A DNA stretch of 64,000 bases from Lentinus brumalis (Eukaryota > Basidiomycota > Agaricomycetes > Polyporales > Polyporaceae): assembly GCA_001792895.1 (NCBI GenBank), contig MARA01000031.1, positions 124,001-188,000 on the forward strand. Reading direction: 5' to 3'. The notes beneath the pieces were generated by a model. It ran no database searches. It worked only from the letters and a program-made list of their open reading frames with translations, and was not told the DNA's origin. This document shows, piece after piece, positions 45,416-57,288 of this stretch (positions are counted from its first letter, which is position 1; each line of letters opens with the position of its first letter). Made by a program: the position numbers and the translations under genes.

Positions 45416-47223
45416 GTCGACGACGTCTATTACGGTCTGGGTGATCGCCGGACACGGGACACGAACGACGACAGTCGTCCTCGTCCTCGTCTGCGAGACC
45501 GGCGCGGTGCGAAGTCGGCGCGGGCGCGGGCGAAGGCACCATCTGGCGTACGTAGTACTCGAAGAGGCGGAGGCGGAGGCGGGGCTGCACACCGGCAGAC
45601 TGAGGACAGAGACATGTTGCAGTTGCAGGATTAACGGTGCGAGGGAGCGCGACGTGGTTGACCCGCCCCGGTCCTGCGTCCTGCCTCCTGCGTCGTGGGG
45701 GGCCGGGGCTGGACCGTGACGAACGCGTCTGCCGCTGCCGCTGCCGCATAAGCCGTACGGAGCCTGAGCCTGCGATGTTAACGTGGAGCTCAAGTTACAA
45801 GTTACAAGGTACCCCCGCGCCTTGAAGCTTGAAGCTTGATCCCAGCTGAGCCTCCGAGTCGAAGGACGCAGAGCGAAGTTCATGAGCGCAGTTCAAGGTC
45901 ATACAGGGCCAAGTTTGTGCGAGCATCAGGAAGCAGGAAGCAGAAAGCAGTATTCAGTATCCAGAGTCCAGAGTCCAGTATCCAGAGTCCAGACGGGCAC
46001 GGAGAAGACTCAGAGAGAGAGAGAAGACGGCGAGGTGAGCAATGAGCAGGAAGGACGAGGACAAGCTACATACTGCTCGCCACGCGCAAATTCTTGATCT
46101 CTAGGAGATATCTTATCTTATCTCTCGGAGACTCCAGTACACCCCGAGATCTCATCTCACGCACACGACCTGCCCCGTCCGTTCACATTTCCTCAAGAGT
46201 CAGCATACGCCATGTCGTGTACACAGTACACCCCCTTCAACGGCATACTGTAAATCCAGCGCTCTCAGACAAGCATAGAAGTCTGCGGAAGTGCTCCGAC
46301 AGCGCGAGGTTAACGAGATGTCAATGAGCAACCGCTCCAACATCCAACATCCAACAGTGCAGCGCGCTCTCCGACCTCGACCCGTTGACGTCCAACGTCC
46401 AACAACAACGCAACACACGCAGCCCCGAAAACCACAGAGTCAACCCACCGAAAACTCCATCCATAACCTCCTCAGAGTCAGCGACATGGGACTGCCCAAC
46501 ACCCCTCTCAGGAGCCAACACGGACGCGCAACATCCGTATCAAGTTCACCGACGTCCCGCATATGTAGCAGTAGCACGCACCCCAACCCTCCTGATTCCT
46601 GAAACAGTCTAAATCCACTCCGGAAATAATATAGTTAACAGCCCCGACGCACGCCGGTACCGGTACCCACCCACCCACCCACGACAGACACACGGGGCCA
46701 CCCGCGCCTCCTCGGCACGACGGCACGGGACGCCGAGGCGAGACGACGATGAACGAGACTGCGAGTGCAGGTGCGAGTGCGAATCAGAGAATCAGAGAGT
46801 GAGAGAGAGAGTTCAAGGGCCGTAGATCGATGTACAAGAGGACGACAGAGATGAGAGATATGTGGGACAGTCATTGCGAAGATAGTACTAATCGTGAACG
46901 TACGCGGGGGGTATTACGAACAGTAACCGTGAGTGGGAGGCCGGGAACAGCGCACAGGCGGGGGGGCGTGGGCGCGGAGACGAACAGGAGAGGGACAGAG
47001 GGGGGGCGAAACGACAAGCTCGAGGAACAGACACACATCCGCATCGAAAGAACCGGCCACTGGCGGGCGCCGCGCCGTCACAAGCAAGCCGAGCTGAGCA
47101 GGCGCCGCACGTCCTACTAGAATGGAAGAACTCCTGGCTGCAAGATGGGTTGGGTGCGGCGGGCGCCATAGGAGTGTGAGGCGGGGGGCTGGCTCCTGGC
47201 TGACCAGTGGAGCGGATACATGC
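45416..47223. other. Intergenic, low-complexity patches
   Basis: No gene is recognised in this 1.8 kb. At 45945-45995 there are four to five units of CAGA(G/)TATCCAGAGTC type. Repeated CCAACATCCAAC/CGTCCAAC patches occur at 46335-46410, and CCCACCCACC at 46664-46681. Open frames here are short and overlap on both strands. Its right side should hold the 3' UTR of the Rho GTPase gene. Confidence 0.3.
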
Positions 47224-48209
47224 TTAGAGCACGATACAGTGGTGGCTCTTCTTGCCCTTCTGCCGGGTGAGAAGCGCAGCGCGGGTTGCGTACTGGAACA
47301 CCTCGCGGACGCCCTCGCCGGTCTTCGCTGAGCACTCGAGGTAGTGCTTGGCACCGATCTTCTGTGCTACCGCCATGCCCTGCAAGTGAGAGCACCATCA
47401 GAATTGTCGCACTCGGGCAGCGAGCGGCGGGGACCGGAAGTGGCAGCAACCCCGATTCAGTCGGAGAAGCGCCGCCAAGCGGCGCCGAAACGGCATGGAG
47501 TGGCATGATGTGACGTGAATGGACTGGCGACGTACCTCCTCTGGGGTGACTGGCCGCTGGTTGGTCTTCCTGAGCTCCTCGATAACTCTCTGGTCGCGAC
47601 GGAGATCCTTCTTGCAGCCAACGAGGATGATGGGGAGACCGGCGCAGAAGTGCATGACCTCGGAGATCCACTGCACGACCGAGCATAAGTGACGTTAGCG
47701 ACGCGTTGCGATATGGGCAGAATGGTAAGGGGAATGCCAGGAATGGACGCACCTTCTCCTGCACGTTGTCCAGGGAATCCGGCGAGTCGACCGCAAAGCA
47801 GATGAGGATGACGTGGGAGTCGGGGTAGGAGAGAGGACGAAGGCGATCGTAGTCTTCCTGGCCGGCAGTATCCCACAACGCGAGCTCAACATGCTTTCCA
47901 TCCACCTCCACGTCGGCCACGTAGTTCTCGAAGACAGTCGGGACGTAAACCTAGTACACGGGTAAGCAGGCGCCTGATGAACGCACACGACAACGCCACG
48001 TCTGCGGACGCAAAGGGGGTTCCTGGGACATGAACAATTGAAGACTGACCTCTGGGAAGGTTCCCTTGGAGAAGACGATGAGCAGACAGGTCTGTAGCGG
48101 GGCGCACGAGTGGTCAGTGGCTGGTGGTACGATATGACGAAGGGACTTGTCGGACCTTTCCGCAAGCACCATCGCCGACGATAACGAGCTTCCTGCGAAT
48201 TTCAGACAT
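47224..48209 (-). CDS. rho1: Rho1/RhoA-type small GTPase
   Basis: The minus-strand gene starts at 48209 ([18 protein letters not shown]) and ends with a TAA at 47224-47226. Four introns of 50-90 nt are inferred. The first exon ends within the P-loop (GDGACGK) and the next exon begins with [14 protein letters not shown]. The third exon carries [19 protein letters not shown], switch [21 protein letters not shown] and [17 protein letters not shown]. The fourth has GCKKDLRRD and the fifth [17 protein letters not shown]. The C-terminus is polybasic (RQKGKKSHH) followed by a CIVL box, a CAAX motif ending in Leu that predicts geranylgeranylation. About 194 residues fits the family. In fungi, Rho1 activates glucan synthase and the cell-wall integrity pathway and organises actin; that role is assigned from family knowledge. 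Confidence 0.92.
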
Positions 48210-49285
48210 TACGGTCGTGGAGAGAGCGTGAGGGGGCCTGCGGCTGGAGTGGGCTGGGCGGGAGGTACGAGGAGGACAGGGGAAGGTGAGGTCGTCGTTG
48301 TCGGAAGCGATGATAGCCAGCGACGGCTTTTCATCCACTTTCAAACTCCTCCCAACACAGCATGGGGAACGCTGATGTAAGCAGACAGGCCCGTGCGTGC
48401 GAACGCGCCTCTCCGGGGACACTGCCCGCCCCCCGGAAACAGCGACCGCCGACGCGTCCAGTGTGGCGGGCATCCTCGCTACCTGCACTGCCCGCACGAG
48501 CTCTTCGCGAGCGTCGCACTCGCGCACCGCCGTCGGCCAGCAAACAATGTCTGCACCGAGATGTGTCAGGCGTCGTGCGTACAACGAGACCGAGTCTCTT
48601 GACGTCACACCATACCGCGGCGGCGACGCTGCAGTGGATTGATCCGTTGCCCAATTTCGCGTGTTACGCAAGGTATCTTCTGCGGTCCGTCTCTCCATGT
48701 CGCCTACCTCACGCCTTTTGCGCTTCCAGCTCGAACAGCGACTCCATAGCAAGTCGCTACGCGGGTCTTTGCCAGGTGTGTTGCTCCACAACGACCGGAC
48801 AGCAATCGCGTGGCGGCTGGGACGACCCTCGTTTCGGTGCGATCAATTGCAGCTGCTCCGTTCGAATGCACCCTGGAGCGTCCCGCATGTCGCTGGTCAC
48901 TCGCTTCTCCTAACTGGAGCGCCAAGTACATATGTACTGGACGACTACATACGGCGCTCGTCGACCTGCTGCCAGACCTTCAGACAAAGTTTAGAACTCA
49001 ACACCGTACGCGTGACGGAAACCCACCTCCATCTCGACACATTCGTAAAGCTTTGAAGTCGTCCTCCATTTCGCATGATGTACTCTCGAGAAATCACCCG
49101 TTTGTTCGAGCCTTCCGACATGCAGGCGCTCGACATGGGGCGGGTAATGTGTATCCGCCACACACCAAGGAGCACGAACCATGCAAGCCAAACGGGCAGC
49201 GAAGCGACAACGAGTGACCTCATCGAGCCTCATCGTCACCACCGCATCGGCCCTCGATGATGTCATGATACCCCCCTCGTCCTCA
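48210..49285. other. Intergenic between Rho GTPase and lectin 1
   Basis: This is a shared upstream region for two divergent genes. Several 60-180-residue open frames overlap on both strands, but none has a recognisable motif. No repeats stand out. Confidence 0.35.
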
Positions 49286-49291
49286 TATATA
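49286..49291 (+). promoter_or_regulatory. TATA box of lectin gene 1
   Basis: TATATA within CTCATATATACC lies 105 bp upstream of the ATG at 49391. Confidence 0.45.
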
Positions 49292-49390
49292 CCGCCCTCG
49301 ACGACCCCCGTCTGCACAGTTCTCTTCTCCACGACTACTTACTTACGCTCACGACTGCCACCACCACCACCACCGCACACAACGACCATC

Positions 49391-49976
49391 ATGTCCGTCC
49401 AAGCAGGAAAGGCCTACAAGATCACCAACGCCAAGGCCGGCACCGTCATCGACCTCTCCGGCGGCCAGGAGAGCTCCCCGCTCACCGGCTACGCCTACCA
49501 CGGCGCGGACAACCAGAAGGTGCGACCCGCCCCCCCTTACCCTCTCAGACCCAGTGACTGACATGCGCACACAGTGGGAGCTCGAAGACGCGAACGGCAA
49601 GTATCACCTCAAGAACGTCGCGACCGGCCTCTACGTCGGCTTCGACGGCGAGCCCAGCAACGGCACGCCCATCGTCGCGGCCTCGCGCCCGTTCGAGTGG
49701 GAGGTCAGGCCCGACGACAGCAACCCCGAGGTGCTCAGGTGAGTCCGCGTCGCAGCCTCCCGTTCGCCCCCTACGCCAGCCAGTTCCTTTTCGCCCCCTA
49801 CGTCAGTCAGTCAGTCAGTCCGCTCACGCGCCTCCCCATCCGCAGGGTGTTCGTCGCGGGCACGCAGTACTGCCTCGACCTCAGCGACCACGGGAACCCG
49901 AACCCGGGCACGCCCGTCACGCTCTGGAAGAAGTGGGAGGGCGGCACGAACCAGACCTGGCGCTTCGAAGAGGGTG

Positions 49977-50018
<42 letters not shown>

Positions 50019-50074
50019 AGTGGCACGTTCGCGTTGTGAGCAGAGACTGACCTCACGCTTTGCTTGCAGCATGA
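49391..50074 (+). CDS. Ricin-B-like (beta-trefoil) lectin 1
   Basis: Exons 49391-49519, 49575-49738, 49846-49972 and 50070-50074; starts MSVQAGKAYKITNAKAGTVI and ends FEEA. At about 140 residues it is a single R-type beta-trefoil: the three subdomains carry NQKW (QxW spanning intron 1), NVATGLYVGFDG with FEWEV, and YCLDLSDHG with NQTWRFEE. Such fungal proteins bind sugars, often in fruit-body defence or cell-surface recognition. No catalytic domain is attached, so it is a lectin only. The third intron contains five CGTTCTC units in tandem. Lectin 2 at 55228 is a paralogue with the same intron positions. Confidence 0.88.
49977..50019 (+). repeat. Heptamer tandem repeat inside lectin 1 intron 3
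   Basis: TCTCCGT is repeated about five to six times from 49977. It lies wholly in the intron and does not affect the protein. Confidence 0.7.
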
Positions 50075-50345
50075 GCGCATGACGCTCCGTGGCCCTGCCC
50101 CGGAGACGTCGATCATGAGACGGAAGAGAAGTATCGAATATCGAAGGACGGACGCTAACGTCCCGCCGGAAGCACCCACTCGTCGCACATCTGTATCATT
50201 GTATAGTAGTAACAACTGTACCACAACCGCAATGCACTCACTCTATCACTGCCGCAATATGGACTCGCATTTCGGATCAGTACAAGGTATAAGTTACAGT
50301 ATGGTGTGCACTGTGAGAAACTTGGCGTGGTTCGCAGTCATCGCA

Positions 50346-50432
50346 CGATGACACTGACAGGGACCCAGAGCTCACGATGACACTGACAGGGACCCAGAGC
50401 TCACGATGACACTGACAGGGACCCAGAGCTCA
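50346..50432 (+). repeat. 29-bp minisatellite, three copies
   Basis: The unit starts CGATGACACTGACAGGGACC and recurs at 50346, 50375 and 50404 with no visible mismatch, followed by a partial repeat of AGAGCTCA. It lies about 270 bp downstream of lectin 1. Confidence 0.85.
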
Positions 50433-50837
50433 GAGCTCACGCAGGCTGTAGGGATTGGAAGGGAGCTCGGGCCAAGCGCCGTTCTGACGCGAAGGTTTGC
50501 ACCACGCCCGTGAAGCTTGAGCCAAACCGGCACCCTGGCTCGCAGGAATACATTTCCGTGCCGACACAAGTACGTGCTATCCCTCTCGTTATCCTCTGAG
50601 CTCGACCCTCACTCAGCCTGTGCGCGACCCGAAAGGTCTGGGCAGGCTTGCCGCGCGAACGTGAAGGGCAAACTAGATCCTACCCGAGGTTGTACATGTC
50701 TGCACACCACTGGCACCCACCCTCCCTGTCTGCAGTGCTTCCACCGAACTGCGCGTATGGAACGAGACTCGGACCAAATCCAGTCCTTCGGGAGTCGATT
50801 CTCGAAGAGGGTGGGATCCCGCGGCCGGCTCGTGTTC

Positions 50838-51041
50838 GTTTCGTTTCGTGAACCGCAGCGTAGTCGAACGTTGAATGTTGGACGTTGATCGCCCCCCACG
50901 TGCATGGCTGAGTCTGCAAGACTGCACTGCGCCGGACCGGGAGACGTCGACGTCGAGACTCGACGATGAGCGGCGAAAAGAAGTACGTCGGAATCAGAGG
51001 GACGCGAGCGCGTTGCGTGTAGCATGTAGCGTGTAGCGTCG
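50838..51041 (+). repeat. Direct duplication, copy 1 (~200 bp)
   Basis: It shares with 51127-51314 a nearly identical core from AACCGCAGCG through CCCCCCACGTGCATGGCTGA and GACGTCGACGTC to TGTAGCGTCGG. The copies are offset by about 288 bp at the start of the core, with small indels. Confidence 0.8.
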
Positions 51042-51126
51042 GAAGCGCTCAATCGCGCACTTCTTGTAGTGTACTCGTTACAGTTCGCTGAAGCACAGCC
51101 GGACCTGGGTACCTGAGCCGCAGTGA

Positions 51127-51314
51127 GTTCGTTTCGTGAACCGCAGCGTGGTTGGGCGTTGGACGTTGAATGCCCCCCACGTGCATGGCTGAGTCTGCAA
51201 GACTGCACTGCGCCGGACCGGGAGACGTCGACGTCAAGACTCGACGATGAGCGGCGAAAGGAAGTGTAGGAATCCGAGGACGGTAGCGCGTAACATGTAG
51301 CGTCGGACCAGGCA
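51127..51314 (+). repeat. Direct duplication, copy 2 (~190 bp)
   Basis: Second copy of the 50838-51041 block. It has a few substitutions and small deletions, so the duplication is not very recent. Confidence 0.8.
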
Positions 51315-54300
51315 AAATTCCTGCAGTGCAGCGTGGCGTGTCGAGTCTTGACATGACCATGGATATCACTACGTACCCACTTGAGACAAGGAGCCTCCTC
51401 GGTGTGTGCGTGTCTGTCGTCCGACAAGTCCCCATCAGTCCGGATGCCGCCGCCGGCAAGGTCTGAGGCGAGCGACGACCCCGAATCTTAAGCTTAATAC
51501 GCCGTATCATGGCTCGCCCGAAGAAGACGTCGTCGCGTGCGCCTCGAGAGAGAGTCGGAACTGAAAGTTGGCAGTGCCCCTAGCATGCGCGTGAGGCAGA
51601 TAGCAAGAGAATAGAGGGGAACACGTACACTGGGAGCTCTCCCCGATACACGCGTGGGCTGTCTCGTTTCTTTGCGGACCGAGGGGCGTGCGTCCTGCAT
51701 GAACCTTCTACTGCCGACACAACATGCACCGGACATTGTCTTCCCTCCGGCCTGAGACTTGAGGAAGGGCGACGACATGACATGAGAGAAGGCCAGCGAG
51801 TTCCCGGACCCGGGCTTCAGCTTCAGCTGTCAGCGTTCAGCTCCTCTTGTGGATATGTGCCTGCTTTGTCGGAAGAAGACCAGCACATGTACAGAACACA
51901 GCTGCGTCTCCAGGAAAGCCTGGCCTCTGTCGCGCCTGACGAGCCGGGACGAAATGACAGACCGACAGATGCAGACACGAGCTCGGGACCATGGCTTGCC
52001 AGTCGAACGCAGGACAGACGTCTATGATCAGACCGTCGCGCCGCACCGTCACAGCACCCGCGAGAGAAGTCCGCGCCCATGACTCTCGCGAATGATCTGC
52101 GGGCTGTATACGGCGAGGGCTGGGGCACTGGCATGACGCTAATTTCTAGGTTTACCTACAGTGGGGTTCAAGAAGGGACTGCCGCGGCAGCTGCCCCGTC
52201 GGCGTCAGGAGCGAGTACTGCACTGTATGCTTTGCGACATATCCCGTCACGACTTCCGCGTCCGGAGTACAGCGACAAGACAACACTCCCCGAGCACGTT
52301 TGCCAGCCGTATGGCGCACTTGATGTCCGAACGCATTCGGCAACCGCAACCAGGTCCGCACTGCGCAAGGATGGGTTGTTCACTGCTCAGGCATCTGAGC
52401 GTGAAGAACGCCAGAACCCGACAAACATGCCACGTCACAGCGACAATAGAGCTCGACAGCATGTGGATCTCGCTCCCAAAGGCAATCTAGGAAGGCTATC
52501 GTCCCGTCTGGGGAGCAAGAACCGCACACCGCAGAGACGCTGGTGCTAGCATGGGAGCGTTCGAGCGATCAAGTACGATCCGGGGACGTGGAACCAAGAA
52601 GCGTGAAGCATGTGGAGACGCAGCCGATCACGCACCTCGAAGCACCGAGTTTCCCTATACGACGACCACTGCTGAGTCCAGACTTCATCCAGTGGCGAAG
52701 GACGACGAAAGGCTGGCGCCGCCGGCGCAGTGGCTGGCTAGAAGTCGGGGTGCATAATGTGGGGTTGCGGGGTGCAGCGTCGGACCGGGGAGACTAATAG
52801 CCTGGAAACTGTATCAGGAACGGCACACCCTCCAGCTCGGGCTCTATGCCCGCACACATCCTTTGTGAACGCGTATTTCCCCAACCTCAAACCCCGCTGC
52901 AGATCGCACATCATGATCCGCAATGACGATAGCAGCGGGGTGATAAGCTGTTCGCCCTCGTGACGGAGATCGGTGGGACCTGTCGTTCTCACTGGAAAAG
53001 CGGACGTTCAGAAACGTGCTGATGACTTGAACACATTGCCACAAGAGTACGATCGAGCGGGAGAAGAAAGCAAGGATATATTGCTTGTTCAAGACGGAGA
53101 AATGGGCGCTCCATAGCCTCGACTCTCGCTGCCAAGGTACCCAAGTCAGCGAGCGACCAGCAGACCGAATGGATGCACCCTCATGCGCGGAATGACCGTC
53201 ACACCACCACGGAGCCAGGTCCGACACACATGCAGCCCTGGTCTCTGCGCGTGTTGCGCTGGTCCATTCTCATCCATGAATGTATGTGCAGCGCATTACA
53301 ACCAATGTGCCAGTGGTCACTGACCACGGACACGGCGGCGCCGCTGGATCGTACTTCCGTGATCGACGTAGCCGCGAAACGACGAAGCTTCTGGACGTCT
53401 GGGCCCTGAACTGGACTCAGTGGTGCTTGTCCGAGTCGCACTGCTGCAGCCTGCTGTCGCATTCTTTGCCTGCGTAATGATCGACGCTCAGCGAGGCATG
53501 GTGCCGGACCGGTACCATACCTGCTCGACTCGTGTCCGGATTCGGTCGGCGCATTGCCCTGCCTCGCGGCGGATCGCGAGCGGGTCCGGAGGCACGACAT
53601 ACCCTGAAACATATCGCAGCAAGATCAGTGCCGCCGAGCATCCAAAGGAACCATACCGGCGAGTCTGCCACAAGCACCACGCGTCACGCTGCACGATCCC
53701 GGCCAATCGCAGGATGTACTTGGACGTGCCACCACGGGTTGCGATGTTGTGCGGTAGTGCCCCCGGATATCGTGTCAGGCGTCGTGATCATGCACGTCCT
53801 CTGGATGAGAGCGATCTCAGTCGATGAGATTGGGGCTCAAAGCTGCACGGCTCATTCGCCGGTCGAGCGAACGCGCGCCAGGGGGACCAGCCTGTATTGG
53901 TTCCTGTAGTATCTGAGTCTCATGGAACCAACTGCTCGACATTCGGTTGGAGCGTTTACCCATTCCGATGCGCCTTGTGCTCAGCGCCGTGCATATGTTA
54001 CACGTAACATCAATACAGGTACTGGCGGGAAAAATCTGCGTACACACCTTCCTCCAGAAGCCTTGGGATCAGGACATAGCTGTGTCACCGAGGCTCTCAG
54101 TACCTGTCATGAGGCGACGAGAAGCGTTTCCTAAGGGCTCACGACTTAGTGTTGTGTCAGTAGATGCGTGACGTGGATGATAAACATGGAATATAGGCAG
54201 GAGGCGTCGCCTTGTTCCCTTGATCATAAAATCCACGGTCAACCTGATAAGCTCGGGAGCATGGCATCCGCGAGGTAATAGGCTAGGAAGCCATGTTCAA

Positions 54301-55095
54301 GTGACGCACGTAAGCTGTTCGAGCAACATGGCGTGCGACAAACGTGGTCTCTAGCGTTTTGCGGGACGCCACGATCAAACCCATGCGTGAGCTTCCCGGC
54401 ACATTATGTCCAATCCTACACGGGCGCTTTGCGAGTATCTGTGAACACGAGGTCGATGTAGTAAGGGCGTCTGGGCTCTGGAGTGCACGGAGATGATTGT
54501 TCGTACGTACTGGGATGCCGCCGCACCCTTCGCTGGCACTCGGGGTTGCTCGGGGATTCCAGCGCGTAGACTGGATCGGTGAATCCAAAACGCATAACGT
54601 CCGCGTGCGATCATGGTTCGCACCCGCGAAGTCGACCCGGGACCTTGATGCATGGCGGATCTCGATGGTCGAAGGAAAATGACTCCTGGCGAGGCAATCA
54701 GTTGAGCTCTGGATCGTCGTTCTGAACTCGGCTCGCATTGAGACCCGGAACGAAGGCCGAGTAGGGAATCTTGCATACCAGTACGGTCGTACCGGTCCCA
54801 GTCACATCTTCGTCCGCAGCTACGGGAGCTACATCCTGCAACGAATGGCCATCCTTGCTCGTTTGTGCTTCGTGCCCCAAATGAAGCATGAGAGATGGAT
54901 GGCGTTTCACAGCGTTTCACTCTACGCACATCAAGGATCCCGAAGGCCTGGGCCTCGACCCGAGCTACTCGACGTACGCCATACGTACGACCCCTCGATC
55001 GTGCATGTTTGGGAGCCTCGGGGCTGTATTGACACCTGGCCTCAGCGCCCTCAAGGAGCTCAGGAGGCAGGAGGCACAGCGCAGCACATAAGCGG
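51315..55095. other. 3.8 kb without a recognised gene
   Basis: Frames of 60-180 residues exist on both strands, but they overlap one another and show no family motif, splice-joined continuity or codon pattern that would single one out. No inverted repeats were noticed. The 3' end serves as the promoter region of lectin 2. Confidence 0.35.
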
Positions 55096-55103
55096 TATAA
55101 AAG
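55096..55103 (+). promoter_or_regulatory. TATA box of lectin gene 2
   Basis: TATAAAAG lies 132 bp upstream of the ATG at 55228. This is a canonical TATA element, suggesting strong, regulated expression. Confidence 0.55.
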
Positions 55104-55227
55104 GGAACAGTCGAAGTCTCAACTTCGCCATCCTGCTGAGCACCAACATCGCTCGCTCACACCTCGTCGACGCTGCTAGTCGCAACACGCTTCGCACATC
55201 ACATTCGAGCTATACAGAATACGCACC

Positions 55228-55824
55228 ATGGCTTTCCAGATCCAGCCCGGACACACCTACAAGCTCACCAACAACAAGACTCGCGTCGTCCTCAACCTCT
55301 CGATGGCTGACTTCAAGTCAGTCGCTGGCGCAACATGGGACGGCAGCGACAACCAGAAGGTACATACCATGGAACCTTCCGAATTTCCAGTGTCACTGAC
55401 GGCTATCTTGACGCGCTGCAGTGGGTGGCAGAACGCGCCAGGTCGGGTCCACAACCTGGTGCGACGCGATGGGTCTTCCGAAACGTGGCAACAGGGCTCT
55501 ACCTCGGGATTGACGGCCCTCCAAAACCCGCTGGGTTTGTGGTCGCTACGAGGACTGAGACGGAATGGGACGTACATCTAGACCGGGATGATCCGTCGAT
55601 TCTTCGGTATGCACCTGTTCGAACGTACGTGAGATGGTCGGAGGGACCTGACACAACAGCAGACTTCTCGTACCAAACGGACGCCTCGGCATACAGTTAG
55701 GGGACAGAGGAGCAGCCCCTGCGAAGTTATCGGACAAGGAGGGAGAAGAACAGCGCTGGAGGTTCGAGGAAGGTAAGCATTGACACTAGACCCAGCACCG
55801 ATAAGCATTGACCTAGAGCGGTGA
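55228..55824 (+). CDS. Ricin-B-like (beta-trefoil) lectin 2
   Basis: Exons 55228-55359, 55422-55606, 55663-55772 and a short last exon. The start is MAFQIQPGHTYKLTNNKTRV. The subdomains match lectin 1: DNQKW across intron 1, NVATGLYLGIDG with TEWDV, then LLVPNGRLGIQLGD with EEQRWRFEE. Joining exon 3 with the AG at 55662 is essential, since other joins stop early. The last exon is uncertain: an acceptor at 55816 gives a stop at 55824, one at 55859 gives a stop at 55867. Introns sit at the same places as in lectin 1, so the two are paralogues about 5 kb apart in tandem. Confidence 0.8.
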
Positions 55825-55867
55825 AGTCTGACCATGTCGACATGCACTTTGTTCCTTAGGGTCTTGA

Positions 55868-56818
55868 GGGCTTGTAGCAGCTACGCACATGCTATACGAA
55901 GCCATTTCCCGGTCGAGTGTGTGCGGACATGGACTGATACTGCCACGTACACGATGTTCCTGCTTCTTTGTACTTCCATGATCCCACGGACTACGATTCT
56001 TCTGGATATGTGAGGCCCCGTCCAGTCGGTGGAACATCCAAGCGAAAGCTGTCAGATGCAAGATCCTACCACCTTCACTCCAGAAGTTGAGCTGCGGACG
56101 GGCTTCCGTGATTCTTGACATCTGTGAATGAAGGATCATACCTCGAGATTAGAGATATGCTTGCGTCTCTTGGCCGTCGAGATGATATTCACTGAAGCAT
56201 CCGCGAAGACGCACAAGCAGTCGTACGTCACCCCATGCACGCGGATGTGTGTCCACCACAATGGGTGTTGACGTACCCCACCGAGCGCGGGAGCCACACA
56301 GAACTCAACAGCGCGTCACTGAAATCAGGGTCGACCCTGCCTCGACTTGCACTTCTGCAATTGTAGGTCCCAGGACCCAGAGCGCCATGCACGACCGACG
56401 GGGCGCGCGTCGTAGCGGCCTTATCATAGCACTGACTGACAGACGCACCTTCTCGCCTCGAGGATAGGACCCTATACACTGAGCATACGCGCTATTCTCA
56501 CAGCAAGTCGGATCCTGACGATATGTTAGATAATGTGGGAGAAGGGGTCATGCCGAGCGGTCCTACCTAGCGCATGTGTACCCGGGAGGACATCATCCTA
56601 CGTTGCGCAGATAGGGCGAGAACAGATGATTGCGCATCGTGACGCTCACATAGGTTGTCCAGGGTAGGGACGAAACACCACATGTATGGTCGTGCGCTCT
56701 GTCTCCTTGCGGCTTGAGAAACTCGACTAGAGGTGGGGTGGACGACGTGTGACGGGACATGATAGCGGCCTCCGCGAAAGACCGTTCGCAATACGCCGAA
56801 AGGAAAATGGTGAGGTTT
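55868..56818. other. Intergenic, nothing recognised
   Basis: About 950 bp between lectin 2 and the MITE. There is no convincing frame, repeat or RNA gene. Confidence 0.35.
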
Positions 56819-56821
56819 AGT

Positions 56822-57095
56822 CACGACGGGCAATCGCCCGTACTACCCCCTAGAACAGGCCCGGAATATCGCCCGAATTGGTCTCCTGTTCTGGTCCAGA
56901 ACAGCTTTGGAAATCGGACCGGAACCTTTGTAAGCCGTATAAGTAGCCGGTACTGATGAGTACTTTCGGAGCTACAACTTGTTGCATCCGGCGCTCCGGT
57001 CCTGTCACCAAACTATTCTGGACCGGAACCAGGAATACATACTTACGTATATTCCGGGCCTGTTCTGGGGGTGGTACGGGCCAATGCCCGTCGTG
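56822..57095. mobile_element. 274-bp MITE with CAC...GTG termini
   Basis: The ends are inverted repeats of about 47 bp with few mismatches: left begins CACGACGGGCAATCGCCCGT, right (reverse complement) begins CACGACGGGCATTGGCCCGT, and both run through AGAACAGGCCCGGAATAT. AGT flanks both sides (56819-56821 and 57096-57098), a 3-bp duplication. Inside, a near-palindrome CTGTTCTGGTCCAGAACAG and further CTGGACCGG motifs occur. CAC...GTG ends with a 3-bp duplication are typical of CACTA-type elements; this assignment is an inference. Confidence 0.75.
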
Positions 57096-57288
57096 AGTGC
57101 TGTCGCCAACAAAGCTGCATTGGGAGAGATCCGGGTACTGTCTTCTTGCAGGAAGCCGACGAATGTAGCGGGCCAGCGGGACCTGTCGGAGTGAGAAGCA
57201 CAGACGAGCATCATTATACGCAGTACTACACGAACTCAAAGCAATCCAAACCCAGTAGAGGATAGCAGGGGACTTCCGCGCGTTGAAA

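Noticed and set aside
52079..52549. 156-residue open frame between the lectins
   Set aside because: Several overlapping frames of equal quality exist on both strands with no motif, so none can be preferred.
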